Program-made: the position numbers and the translations under genes
In this document: one piece after another, positions 34,820-47,497 of the stretch
Layout: the number at the start of each line of letters is the position of its first letter
Numbering within the stretch: position 1 is the first letter of the stretch
Assembly (NCBI GenBank): GCA_023525715.1
Contig: CM042015.1
Span: 89,824,250-89,888,249 of the forward strand
From: Cichorium intybus
Lineage: Eukaryota > Streptophyta > Magnoliopsida > Asterales > Asteraceae
Direction: 5' to 3'
Length of the DNA stretch: 64,000 nucleotides
The notes under the pieces: model-generated
What the model was told of the DNA's origin: nothing
Databases searched by the model: none
What the model saw: only the letters and a program-made list of their open reading frames with translations

Positions 34820-35640
34820 GACCTTCAAGGCTTCGCAGACATAAAGTGATGTGAGATATAAAGGTTTTAGACACAAATAGGCTATCAAAAGTATTTAATA
34901 ATATAGTCTTTGAAATAACTCTCATATGAGATGACATGTAGTGCATTACTGCATTGTATGAATCATTCACAATGTAATGGTGTTCGGCAAGTTTTTTTTT
35001 TTTGAATCAAATTATGCAAACCTCACTAAGTAATTTGTTAGGTCTTTTACGAGTGTGATACATTTCTTCCTTTAATGGTTAAATCATTCAAACAGTCTTT
35101 TGCACGATTAACTGAGATTTATGTGTTTGGCATCGTTTTTTTCATCAATTTCCATTACATCAAAGGGAACGAAAACATCGCTTGCCAAAAACCACCTACA
35201 AAACCTGCATTTGGATCCAACTTTCGAACACGACTAGAACCTCCTATCGGAGGTTTAGAGTAGTCTATGATGCTAGTAAAATCGTTGAAATTACCATTTT
35301 TGTGATCAATCCTTACCTAGAAGAAGCTAAATGGGGAAGTATGTAACAAAGAAATAGATATAAAGGTTAAATTGGGGGGGGTGGGGGGGGGGGGGGGGGG
35401 GGGGGTTGAACATTGTTAATCCTAGACGGGAAATAAAATAAAAAAACAAAACAAAACCCACATGTAAGGGGTCGGTCATTCAAAGAAAAAGAAAAAAAAC
35501 CCATGTAAAGGGCACATTTTCCTAATGTCCAAAAACAAATATAGTTATTAATAAGGACCAAACACATAACATTTTGAAACATGTGGTAGCGTGTTTCTCA
35601 AGTTGTATTGAACCTGAGACTTTTTGAAAACCAGATGGAA
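34820..35640. other. Intergenic, no gene recognised
   Basis: Mostly AT-rich with no coding support. It contains the poly-G tract annotated separately. Confidence 0.5.
35374..35405. repeat. Poly-G tract (G7-T-G runs)
   Basis: 32 bases that are all G except for a T at 35382. A strong G-quadruplex candidate, and also prone to sequencing error. Confidence 0.9.
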
Positions 35641-35649
35641 TAATTATGC

Positions 35650-36690
35650 AATTTTGTATTTAGTTAATATGAACTAAAATAAGTATATTACATATCTTAT
35701 AAATTTAGTTATAATAATTAATAATTGTTAAAAAAGTATTAATATCTTTTAGTAAAAATTGGTTAATATCATAAAATGACTACAAAAAATACTCGATTTG
35801 CTCACTCATCTTTTAATGGTAGTCATTATTAAAAAAAATTCAACCAAACAAAGGATTTTCATCCAATGTGGCATCTAACATGAATATATATCTAAATTAT
35901 GTTACATTGATGTCATCTCAACGTCACATGATCAAACTTTATCATGGTGGACGTCACATAAGAATAAATGTCTTATTTCTTTGTCATGTTAGACTTTTGA
36001 AATCGGTGGGACCAATTATACAATTTTGTCTTTAATTTATATTTAAATAAAATATATTATTTCTTATAGATTTAGTAATAATAATTCATAATTGATAAAA
36101 AGTATTAGTATCTTTTAATAAAATGTTAATGTAATAATATTCAATTTGCTCATTATGTCACATGGATGTCATGTCAACGTCACATGATCAAACTTTATCA
36201 CGGTGGACGTCACATAAGAATGAATGTCTTATTTCTTTGTCATGTTAGACTTTTGAAATTGGTGGGACCAATTATACAATTTTGTCTTTAATTTATATTT
36301 AAATAAAATATCTTATTTCTTATAGATTTAGTAATAATAATTCATAATTGATAAAAAGTATTAGTATCTTTTAATAAAATGTTAATGTAATAATATTCAA
36401 TTTGCTCATTATGTCACATGAATGTCATGTCAACGTCACATGATCAAACTTTGTCATGCTGAACGTCACATAAGAATGGATGTCTTATTTCTTTGTCATG
36501 TTAGACTTATAAAATCGGAGGAACCAATTATGCAATTTTGTCTTTAATTTTTATTAAAATAAAATATCTTATTTCTTATAGATTTAGTAATAATAATTCA
36601 TAATTGATAAAAGGTATTAATATCTTTTAATAAAATGTTAATGTAATAATATTCAATTTGCTCATTATGTTGTCATTCTTCTTCTAATTA
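35650..36690. repeat. Tandem repeat, 256-bp period, about 3-4 copies
   Basis: The marker word GTCACATGATCAAAC recurs at 35923, 36179 and 36435, an exact 256-bp spacing. Each unit carries 'GTCACATAAGAAT', 'GTCATGTTAGACTT', 'TTAGTAATAATAATTCATAATTG' (in part) and 'TCAATTTGCTCA'. A more diverged partial copy precedes the series (35650-35900) and another partial follows (to 36690). It lies about 600 bp downstream of the transporter gene. No open frame. Confidence 0.9.
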
Positions 36691-37292
36691 TTTGCCGTTA
36701 AAAAAGATTTGACCAAATAAACTGATTTTTCATCCAACAGTATACAACGTGACAACAGAATTTATCCAAATTATGCACACATATATGCCATATCACGTCA
36801 CACAAAATTGAATACCACTTTACTAGGTCGAAATCAACTCTAATGGTGTATTTGTCAACCGAGTACACAATTTGCCCAATTGAGTACAATTAGAAGATGA
36901 ACGACTCAAAACCATGACCAATAAAATATTGAAATGGGTTGGTTTGAATTACCAATGAAGACATCCTTATAGCAAAAGGTTCTCTAGGAACCAAAACCAA
37001 AGAAAATGGCACATGGGGACCATGTTTGCAGTTTACTCTTCCATCTAATTTGACTAAGCCTTAAATAACTCGAGACAAAAAATTTACATGAAATGAATGA
37101 AATTTAGAACAACAACAAAGCTATCATGCTCTCATGAAAAACAACACATCACAAACTTCCTAGCCTCCCCCCTCTCTCCCAACCAAAGGGATTGTGATCA
37201 GCACAATCTCTATCTTGAAAATGACGAAACTACCCTTTAACCCTTACCATCGGTATCACTACTATTAAAATATTTGTCCTCTGTGAAGCTCA
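36691..37292. other. 3' flank of the transporter gene
   Basis: AT-rich, no gene recognised. 37060-37292 is probably the 3' UTR of the minus-strand nucleobase-ascorbate transporter. Confidence 0.45.
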
Positions 37293-40200
37293 TCATGACG
37301 GTGGGAAAAACCGGTTAAGATTGAAGGGTAGGGTATAAAACTCCTCATTTCGACTATCACCTTTGAAAGTTCTAAACCTGGCCCACCATGGCATCCCCCT
37401 GTCTTTTGCACTGTCTTTGAACTCAAGTGTGTTGTCAAGAAACACCGCCACCATCAACGCCACAGTCGGGGACGAAAAGAAGATGGTGTTGAGGAAATCA
37501 TTGAACTACACACCAATACGTACACTAACATCATTAACAGATAGAAAAGACCAAAACGCCCTTCCGGCTGCACATCGTAAGTGAAAAGACCAACTTACCC
37601 ATTCGGCTTTGGTATGCGAAGGACCATGGAGTGCACCAGCCGTGTACTCTCTAAAGTACTCGGGAATAGACAAGCCAAGGAAGAAAGACACTCCCACAAT
37701 GAACAAGTTTCTCATTGAGTTCATGTTTGTGAACTGCAGGAATGACAAACCGACCGAAGCTGCCAAAACAAAACAATCATTTCATAAGTCCGCCACATTT
37801 TACAGTTTTTTGTTTAGTTTAATTCATTGATCGAAATGCTTACCAACAAGACCAAATAGCACGCAATACGCCGCAGCAAAAATAGGGAAAGGTATCGATG
37901 CAAATAAAGCTCCAAATTTCCCTACACATTAAAAAGATAATCAAGAAACCATGTGTATGGGACACAAAAACTCGTCTCGAACTCTCGTGAGTGCAAAAGA
38001 CGTAAATGCCCTCCTGGATTTGTGGACTTACCTAAAATGGAGAAGAAGATCATGAAACCAGCCGAGATTTGAATGACTCTACGGCTACCTACACGAGTGC
38101 TTCCAAGAAGACCGACGTTTTCTCTGTTTTTTGTGGCGAGTTATGTTTTAGTTCGTGTGTTTTTTTGTTATAAAAAATGTAAAAAAGATGAATAGATTTG
38201 TTAAATATCGGAAACACTTACACGGAAACTGTTGAACCGGTTGCAGTTCCAAAGAGGCCACTCAAAAGAATCCCAACTCCCTGCGTGACAAAGATTCAAT
38301 AAAGTTACATTACTATTTCTTGCATTTAACCTTCAAATAATATCTGCAAGATTTTCGAGTTCTAAAAAAGATTTTCGTATTTTAAATAATAGATTTAACA
38401 CTGACCTGCCACCCTATGCCACGACTGAGAACATGAGCAGGAGGCGGTGTAGCGCTTGCTAGACGCGCTGCCGCCTTATATGCACCTGTCGACTGTTGCA
38501 ACACAAAAACGTCACATGTTATAAATCCATGACAGAAATGTCAATGTTTTTTGTCCCACCCAAAAAAGATGGTGCCCACAAAGTTTTTTACCTCAACAAG
38601 GGAGACTAGAACCGCAGCCATCATGCCAAAAGCATGACCGGCTTCAAAAGTTGGCGCACCCCATTGAAGCGGATACGGGAACTTGATCCTGAATCAAGAA
38701 ACTTACTTAAGATTTCTTTTCATCGAGAGCAATTCAGGAAGTATAATTTTTGTTTTATTAAGCAATTCACGAATCAAGCTACTAACCATGGTGCAGCGGA
38801 TATGAGATCGGCTTTATCGGTTCTGCAGTGCAATTGGGTCTGTTCTGAGTGATGTTTGTACGCACCACTTGCGGTCAATAGGTGTGCATACGCCCAGATT
38901 ACTGCTATGGTCAAAAGAAGCGCAAAACGTTCCAATATCGGCAGTTGCTTCGCCTGAAACTGTTTCAGGTACTGTTTTTCCACGCCGGAAAATCAAGATT
39001 AGGGTTTTTGTTCATAAAATACGTATAGTTTTAATGAACGTAATGGGCACTAGGAATACCTGAGAGAATGTGATGAAGAGAATTAGCATAGGTATGCCAA
39101 ATTCCACGCACCGCCCCACCTGTGAACATTTTGTGTAAAGATTATCAAGAAAGGATGCAGTTTTGACTTTTAAGTCAAACAAATTTTCTTAAAAATGTCA
39201 AATTTCGGGTTTTTCTACAAAGATTTGTGCCGAATTTGTATCATCTTGACCTCCAAAAGTCAGACCGAAGTCTTGTAAAATACTACTGTAAATTGACCGA
39301 GAGAGCTTTGACTTTGAGGGTCAAAGCTGTAAGTTGTTTATAAGAAATTGAGTCAAACTATTTCTCAACTATGTCAAATGCGTGCCTACTTGTTGCCACT
39401 TCAATTGGGTTATCAAATTTCACTAAAAGAAAAAACTTTATATGATGTTCAAAGTTGAAAAGGAATTTATTTGACCTTCAAAGTCAATTTTCTGAAAAAA
39501 GATATAAAACATTCGCATCATCGCGAAGTTATAAAATTAGTCTGTTTGACATCCGAAAGTCAGATCAAAGTCGAATAAAGGACTCTCGTCACTCATCATT
39601 TTCTAGTTGTGAACCAAGAGCACTTTGACTTTCAAGGTCAAACAAATTTTTTCTGGATAGTAAATTGTGGTTAGGTGTTTATACAAAATAGAGACAGCTT
39701 TTCTCTCTATGGGTACTTGTTTAGCATTTCAATTGGGTTATCAAAACGTAATAAAACAAACAAATGATTTGTACGATTTTCAAAGATGAAAATGAATCTA
39801 TTTGACCTCCAAAAGTCAAACAAAACCTAGTAAAAAGTAAGCATACCACAGGAAATCCTCTGTCAAAGAGACCAAAACCGGCCAATGCAATCACAGGAAC
39901 CATTCCAACAGGGCTAAAGAATCTGAAATGAACGACAATTTATTAGAAATTGATTACAAATTCGTATTATTTCTTTATATAATTAAAAAATGCACCTTGA
40001 ACAGATAGCCCACAGCTGACTATACCCCAAGATAATCTGCACGCTAGATGCTACTATAAGTGCACCTTGTATAGCTCGCATTGTAGCAAGAAATCTCTGC
40101 AAGTACAAAGAAACTTATTATTTTCCAATTTGGTTGCATAAAAATTGAAACATGACTGTAGAAATCGATTAGGTTACCATATGGTCATCTACGATGGTGG

Positions 40201-40723
40201 CAAGAGATGGGTCATGGATGATTGAGATTATAGGAACCATGAAAGCCCAAGATCCACCAACCACAGTTGGTAATCGTGTTCCAAATAGTGTTTGTAAAAA
40301 TGTATTAATCCCTTGAACAAATAGCAATGTTTGCACCACCCTTACTTTATCACCCTGAAAATTTTAATGTACAAGTTGTAAAGAACAGTTGTAGATATAT
40401 ATGGTACAACTATTGAATGCATGTTTGGGAGGAAAAAGACTTACAGAAGTACCACCCATCAAAGGAACAAGAAAAGTCGGAATCATGACAGCAGTCCCTA
40501 AAGACAAGATGTAATGTTGAAACCCTAAAGCTATGGCTTCCCCTGTTTTCATCAATTTGAAACTCAAATCAGCATTATAAAGTGCGAAAATTTCTTAGAT
40601 TTTAAGGAAATGTGAAGAAATTTTCATACCCCAGGATGGATTGGAGTCGATACAGTACTCTAAACCCTGAAGTTGGTCTGTTGGGAGATGAGTGATATCC
40701 TCTACTTTGGGAGCTTCAGCCAT
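37293..40723 (-). CDS. Nucleobase-ascorbate transporter (NAT/NCS2)
   Basis: Plant NAT family permease, predicted to move nucleobases (xanthine, uric acid, uracil and similar) with protons across the plasma membrane. I place 14 coding exons (minus): 40723-40630, 40542-40445, 40354-40178, 40096-39996, 39922-39847, 39119-39060, 38971-38787, 38688-38592, 38492-38406, 38280-38222, 38123-38032, 37921-37844, 37759-37599 and 37505-37293. All have GT-AG borders, totalling 1578 nt (525 aa), the normal family length. Marks: GEAIALGFQHYILSLGTAVM with the conserved QH, GTRLPTVVGGSWAFMVP, LLTASGAYK, and the NAT signature ENVGLLGSTR at about 346-355. It ends FNLNRFFPPS. Many hydrophobic segments match the 12-14 helix fold. 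The start MAEAPKVEDITHLP is the usual NAT N-terminus. Substrate and family number cannot be told from sequence alone. Confidence 0.93.
39130..39846. repeat. Duplicated unit in NAT intron 5
   Basis: The long intron between exons 5 and 6 holds two diverged copies of an approximately 328-bp unit. TCAATTGGGTTATCAAA recurs at 39401 and 39729. Each unit is studded with TTTGAC(C/T)TCCAAAAGTC and 'GACTTT(G/C)A(A/G)GGTCAAA' inverted words. Confidence 0.7.
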
Positions 40724-41668
40724 GGCGGAACACTTTGAAAGATTTGAAGAACTTAAAACAAACCAGAACTGCTTCTAGTTTCGAAATCCCGATGCTGAAA
40801 TCAAGATGGTGAAAACGACTGAATCAACAGAAATGGATTCAAGATTCTTTCTTGCTCAAAATGTGTTTAAAATTAATGACTGAATCAACAGAAACGGATT
40901 CGAGATTCCTTGATTCTTTCGTCTTCCAAATGGGGTTTTCGTGGTGAAAATGACTGATTCAGCACAAATGTATTGGATTCTTGTGAGAAAAAGAAAGAAT
41001 GTAAAAGAGAATTGGTGGGTGACCAATGAGATAGAAAGAGGGAAAAAAATGCTTTTAAGGGTCAACAATGGTGGAATTGAAAAGCCCTAAAAGCAAAAGT
41101 TGATTGGAGAGTTGCAGGGGGAGTCTTTTTGTTTGCTTAGTGAGGTTGAATCTCTTTGCTTTAAGTAGTGATCCGTTAGATTTGAGTGTGTGTTGACAGA
41201 AATGCCCCTCGAAAATACTTCCAAAGTTTATGTTACCGTTGGTCCCTCTGCGTCTATTTAATATATTGTTGCCCCACTTAACTATATATATAATTTATTT
41301 ATATTCTTTTAGTAAATTAATATTTACTTATTCACTCTGCAAATTTAATTAGTTAATTATTGTTTTAATGTTTTAAGCATCAAAACGTACCCTAAATGAA
41401 GTACAACAAACTCATTAAATGTAAATTATAAAAATCATCCTTGTAGTATCGAACTTGATAAGTTACTGTCCCAAGTAAACTATTTCACTTAGCGTTCCTA
41501 CAAATATTTTATTGACTTAAAATCTTTATATTGGACGTCGTTTATCATGTGTCTATAACGTTTCGTGAATACTCCAATTGATTCTTCTTTCACAAAAAAT
41601 AATCTGAAATAAATAAAAAAAATTATTAAGACCTACAAGTACAATAATAACAACAATAAAAAAGATAA
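40724..41668. other. 5' flank of the transporter gene
   Basis: 5' UTR and promoter area for the minus-strand NAT gene. A phrase of about 25 bp (ACTGAATCAACAGAAA..GGATTC) is duplicated at 40819 and 40879. I see no convincing TATA box, and no gene to 41668. Confidence 0.4.
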
Positions 41669-42034
41669 TGGCAAATTAAAAAAAAAAACACTAAATTTTA
41701 CAAACTTTCAAATTTGACATTGTATTTTTCTTTTTTTCAATCAAGACACTAGATTTTTAATAAATTTGATTTTGACACTATACTTTCTATTTATTTCAAT
41801 GTTGTGACCAGTTGACCGATCATCTCAGTTGTCAGCTGATGTGACATGGTGATGTACTAGTCTTTGATAACATGACGTTGATATGATATGATTACGTGAT
41901 ACTATTTTGTGACATCATTTTGTAGGTGTCAAAATCGAAACAAAAACAATATAATATGTAATAATTTAATTGAAAAAATATACAGTGTCATAATCGAACT
42001 TTTACGAAAATTTAGTCTCTTTTACAATTTGCCA
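41669..42034. mobile_element. MITE with AATGGCAAATT ends
   Basis: The left AATGGCAAATT and the right AATTTGCCATT ends are complementary, with further subterminal pairing (CACTAAATTTT against AAATTTAGTCT). The interior 'TTTGACATTGTATTTTTC' wording resembles the arms of the foldback MULE at 7260-8616, so this is probably a related MULE derivative. No clear TSD. Confidence 0.55.
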
Positions 42035-43076
42035 TTATTAAAAGACAAACTTCATAAATGGTCCCTGTGGTTTCAGAAAAAATCGACTTTAGTCCCTAAC
42101 TTTCAAAAACCTCAAGGATAGTCCCTGTGGTTTGAAAACTTTTCATAAATGGTCCATCCGTCAACTTTTAGTTGTTAAGTAGATAACGGGTAAGGGCAAA
42201 ATGGTCTTTTTCCATTTGTGAAAAATTTATATTAAAATAAAAAAAACCCAACCCATCCACCCCTTCAATTTCTCTCTCCCCCCCCTCTCTCTCTCTCATA
42301 CACACACAACACACAATCACAGCAAATCGATGACTGAAGAAGCAAAACTTCAAACACGATATTGATGACTGAAGAAGCAAATCGATACTAATAAAAATTG
42401 CAAGAACATACAGACCAATAGAATCAAGAACATTCACAGGCTAACAAATCGATGACAGAACCATACAGGCATTAATGATTCGCAAATCGATACTGATAAA
42501 AATAAAAATCAGAAGCATACATACTAAAAAACGATATTGATAATTGAAGAAGCAGAGAAATCAAGTATACATGAGTAGATGGCAGAATCGATATTAATAG
42601 AAATAAAAAAACAATCAGAAACATACAGAGCACCTCCAATCAAGTCATACAAATCAACGATTACCACTGATTTTGCCCAAGTGAATGGAAATTAGGGTTG
42701 GGATCTTGTTGAATGGAACAATGTTTATGAACAGCAGATTGCGGACTGCTAAAGCTGGTCTAGGTAAGTCGATCTTCCAAAATTGAACCTCACAAATCAT
42801 CGATAATCAGATTGGATCCAGTTAAGATTCCGATTTTCAAAATTGGATCCATACAACACCAAGATACACCAATTGCGATATTCCTGTGATCAAAATCGAG
42901 GTTTCTGTAAGTATTAGTTTTCAAATATCTGATTAATTCATGAAATTGAGAAATTTCACCTCGCCGGACATCATATCTACCAAATTCAGATACGAAACGG
43001 TTTCCTGTGATGAGTCCGATTACCTTCGCAACAAAATCCAAAATTTGGAACTTGAAGAATTTCTTGCCAGGTTCAA

Positions 43077-43271
43077 TCATTCACAACAAAATCCCTTGAT
43101 TAACTGACCAGATCCGACATCAATTATCCTCGCAACAGACCCACTGTAATCCTCCAGATTTGGCGTCAACGTCATCCAATACGTCGCCGCTTTAGCCTCT
43201 GCAGAACCACCATTCTCCACACCCACTGCTGTCGAGACACTCCTCCCGACCTCCTTCATCGAAAACGAGCT
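43077..43271 (-). pseudogene. Gene fragment captured by MULE, part 1
   Basis: A minus-strand coding-like stretch. Reading across the solo LTR site from 46440 down to 46357 and then from 43271 down gives one open frame: GNTVVAVIAGVGDLIRSGFG, then SSFSMKEVGRSVSTAVGV, then TYWMTLTPNLEDYSGSVARI and a DVGSGQ end near a possible donor. It is more GC-rich than its surroundings. I do not recognise the family. Absence of stops over about 280 bp and the setting inside MULE TIRs suggest a captured host exon. The solo LTR insertion splits it. Confidence 0.5.
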
Positions 43272-43276
43272 ATACT

Positions 43277-46200
43277 TGTGACACCCCATTTCTACTGTTT
43301 TCATATACTGTATAAATACAGAAATACAAAAATACGGTTTTTAAAAAACCGATCATTTACATGTTTCAAAATAGTGGGTGTTACAAATCCATACCAAAAC
43401 TAACCATAGTAAGCAATAAAGGATTAAACTTTTAGTCCAAGATAGGAGCTAACTCGGGCTCCACTCCAGCTTTACTCCATCCAATTATACTTTAGAATTT
43501 TAACCTGGAATACATGGCATAAAAATAGAATACGTAAGACAATAATGTCTCGTGAGTTACATGAGTTTTAGACTCAAACCATTAACTTATTTATTCCAAC
43601 CTTTTATAAAATTTGCAACATAAACTTCTGTCAAAACTTTATAGTAATAACATACTATAACTTTTTATTTCTCGAAATCATTTCATAACATGTTTTACAA
43701 AATAATACCTTTCAAAACTTATAGTAGTAACATACTATAACTCTTTTACTTCCAAAATCATTTCATAGCATACTTTACAAAAATAACTTCTTTCTTACTT
43801 TCTTGACTGGTTTTATAAGCTTGCTGGATTTTTATACTTAGGGCTTTAATCACCATAAGTGATACCCCAAGTCTCTATGGCTAGAAAGAACGGATCAATC
43901 CTCACCATAGAAGTGCTGAGGCAATCTACTTCGCGATGGGGCTTGTCCCCAGTAGACCCCTTACCTAACCCGGGTAGGTTGGAACATAGTTCCCTTACTA
44001 ACGCTGCTTGCTACAATTACCAGTCATACAAAATACTTGCTGCTTGCTTAAACATTTCTCATATACATAACTTGTGGCTAGGTGCCAAACTTCATCTTAT
44101 AATAATCATATGTTTAAAACATATCTTTCTAACATACTAAGCTTTATGCCAAAACATACTTTCCACATCTTATGGCTATATGCCATTCATACTCAAAAAT
44201 ATATACAGTTTGTAACCAAAACATACTTCTTAAACATCTTGTGGCTATATGCCTATTCATACTTTCAAACATGTATAACTTGTATTAAACATATACTTTC
44301 ACATATTTGGTTCATAGACCAAAACATACTTTCACATAATTGGTTCATAGACCAAAACAAAACTTCAAATACAGCATTATACTTTCACAAACAAGTTAGA
44401 AATAATACTCTTGCATATAATTTCACATATAGAAATTTTATAATAAATTTTGAAAATACTTACTTGCCATGTACCCCAAAATGGGTAAAAATACTGCATG
44501 TACTCACATAATGTATTGCTAGAAGATTGACTACACGTTCCTTGTATTCATACTCTTTTGTGATTAAATAATCACTTGGCATGAACCTATAATTAACATG
44601 TTATACGTTAGCATTCATGCTAACTGATTCTATAACTCATTAGAGTCCTTATAATACTATCTTGGGTCATAACAAGTCTATAACTTTTAAATGACCAACT
44701 TTAGTTAAGTTGTATTTTATACGTATTTTGCTACAGTACCCTCGGGGGTCGTATTTCGATTATGACAATTTTTCATGAAGTTTCATAACATATTAGACCT
44801 ATGTTTAAAATTTGAGGTCAAACGGACAAGTATTGAAGAAAATCTCAAAAACTAAAATCACTTGGCAGGAGACTTGAAGAAAAACTGCATTTTCACTCTG
44901 CCGCAGGGGCGCACCGCGCCCAGGTGAGAGGCGCACCGCGCCTGCTGAGCAGCAGTCCAGAATCTCCCGATTTTTATGCTACAAATTTCCATTTTCCCTT
45001 ATTAAGCCCTTAATTCACGTCTTAATCCCTAGGGTTTGTTCCAAGACCAAAACCATTCATTTACTTCATGTTTTTAACCATAAAAATCATAGATTTTGAT
45101 TATTTTTCCAAACATTCCCGTTTTTGCATTTTTGATCCAAAAACCGAATTTGTTCAAAATTACTCACTTCTACTGCTTTATTTTAACAACTACCACATAT
45201 GGAACTCATTAAAACCTCTTAGAATTAATTTGATCAAGTAAAATTGATTTCTAAAGCTTTTGAACAAAATTCCAATTTTTCAACAATAGCAACATACTTT
45301 GATGATTTTAAGATATGTTCTTAATACTTGACTTAATTGGTTTAGGGTCATTTCCAGGCCCTAAATACCAACTTGTACTAAATTTTAAGCTTCAAAATCA
45401 TCAAATCATCTTTATAAATTTGGAAATTCTTCCAAAATCACCATTTTTCACCAAAAACCATTGTATTGAATTTTCAAGCTTAAGAACTGATTTCTTACTT
45501 CTTTTATGTCATATTTGACTTAACAAAACTATTAGAACTATATGAAATCAGTTTCAACTCATTAACCCATTTCTAGGGTTCTTGAGCTAAAAACCCATTT
45601 CATCATTTTTTTGGGATTTAATCTTCAATTTCATTGAATTACTTGTTAATACAAGTTTCTTTCATCATTTCTAACATATTAGATTAATTAAAACCATCTA
45701 AACTTTCAAACCCGTGACTTAGGGTTCTTGAGCAAAAATCATATTTTCTTGATTTTCAACATGTTCAAGGATTAGAACATGTTTACTTGATGCTTTTGAG
45801 CAAGATGGTTTAGATGATTTCACTAGAACCATGACTTCAAAAAAATCAGAAATCAAGTGCACGATTCCCGTTCAAGTCTTGGATGAAATAAGCTTAGAAC
45901 ATGAAGTTCTTACCTTGTTTGCTTGGAAACCCTCAATTCTAACTTCAATTTCTTGCAAGAATTTCCAGAAATCCTTCTATTCTCCAATGCTCTCTCGCTC
46001 TCTCCCGTAATCTCTAGAACTCTCTTCAGAAATTATTATCATTAATGAGATATTTTCTCATTTTTACATTTTCCATATTTACAGTTTTAGTCCCTAAACT
46101 TTCATTCCTTGGAATTTTGACACCAACATTAAGATTGGCCACATAAAGCTATAATTTCTTACATTTTTAGTCCAAACTAGAATTATACTTTTATAATAAT

Positions 46201-46351
46201 TCTTGTATATGGTCAAATGACCAAATTACCCTTTTCATGGTAAAATGACTAATTTACCCTTAAAACATACTTTCTCATAAAATATGCATAAAACTTTAAA
46301 TTATACACACCTTGTTTTACATATTTATATTATTAAATTTGGGTCGTTACA
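43277..46351 (-). mobile_element. Solo LTR of Ty3/gypsy type, 3075 bp
   Basis: It begins TGTGACACCCC and ends GGGTCGTTACA on the plus strand (TG...CA). The flanking 5-bp duplication is perfect: ATACT at 43272-43276 and 46352-46356. Read on the minus strand it starts TGTAACGACCC and shares blocks with the gypsy LTR at 1579-2845, including inverted GCGCACCGCGCC repeats at 44905-44945. No internal domain is present, so it arose by LTR-LTR recombination. The open frames in it (43859-44511, 45315-45518) have no family similarity. Confidence 0.9.
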
Positions 46352-46772
46352 ATACTCCTCCAAAACCTGATCGAATTAGGTCACCAACACCTGCTATGAC
46401 GGCAACGACAGTGTTGCCTTGGCGGAGACGGAGGGTAAGGTGGGAAGGGGATGGGGGAATTAGGTCACCGTTCGTTTCTTTATAGGGGTGGGTTTTTTTT
46501 AATACAAAGGCTTTATAAAAATGTATTAAAAAGGAAAAAGAAAAAAAGAAAAAGAAATCAAAAGAATAATATTCACAAATGGTCCCTGTAATGGAAAAAG
46601 ACTATTTTGCCATTACCCGTTATCTACTTAACGGCTAAAAGTTGACGGAAGGACCAATTATGAAAAGTTTTCAAACAACAGGGACTATCATTGAGGTTTT
46701 TGAAAGTTAGGGACTAAAGTCGATTTTTTCTAAAACCACAGGGATCATTTATGAAGTTTTGTCTTATTAAAA

Positions 46773-47497
46773 TGAATACTCAATATTTTAAAGAAACCAA
46801 AATAACAATTTCTTGGTTATTATTATAATTTTTGTTTGTAATATATATCTCAAATAATGCTACAGTTTAAGTAATTTGGCTAAAATAATTTAATTATGTT
46901 CACTCATCTCATCAATGTTTCTATTTAATACATAAATATTAGACCTTCTTGAAATGATCTTAGTTAAATAGCAACATACTATATTTGCAGATGTATACGG
47001 ACGAATGTTGTATTTTGTTGATCTTTGAATAATAATAATTTCATGGTTAATTGTTATTGTATTAAACCTAAACGTTGATGAGATATGGCAAGAAAATCAA
47101 ACAATTATTTTACCATATGGTCTCAGTGAAACACTTTTAAATGATGCAGTGATTGCGTATGAATAAAAAGAAAACAATAATCTAAATAAACTAAATCAAG
47201 AAATACAAAATTATTTTATGATATTGTCCCTTAACAACTATATGTATATAACTTTCATAATGCAAATTATTCACATGCAATAAGTACAACAAAAGAAAAG
47301 ATGAATGCCTTGAAAAGACGGTCCAAAGAAAAGCACAAACTTAAAGACAGTATAAAGTGTAAGTTAAAGTTACTATGCATGAAATATATACATGAAATCA
47401 ATAATAAACACAAATACAACTATCTAATGCATACAATTGCTAACACTTATGTTATCGCTTTTAATGACTACATGAGACATAAGTTGTTTGATCAGTC
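46773..47497. other. Intergenic, no feature recognised
   Basis: AT-rich spacer with no supported gene. Confidence 0.5.

Larger units (their letters stand above)
42044..46763. mobile_element. MULE with 190-bp TIRs carrying gene-like DNA
   Basis: Terminal inverted repeats of about 190 bp (42044-42230 and 46577-46763), starting GACAAACTTCATAAATGG. The flanks carry a perfect 9-bp duplication TTATTAAAA (42035-42043 and 46764-46772). Removing the nested solo LTR leaves about 1.64 kb. There is no transposase. The interior, read on the minus strand, contains a GC-richer, exon-like stretch on both sides of the LTR insertion, so this looks like a Pack-MULE (a MULE carrying host gene DNA). Confidence 0.9.

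Noticed and set aside
35650..36690. CRISPR-like or repeat-spacer array
   Set aside because: The units are long direct tandem repeats without short repeat/spacer alternation, in a plant nuclear context.
42168..42437. 89-codon minus-strand frame near the left MULE repeat
   Set aside because: It overlaps the terminal inverted repeat and a CT-rich tract, with no domain.
43859..44511. Open frames inside the solo LTR
   Set aside because: LTR sequence with repeated AT-rich words. No conserved protein.
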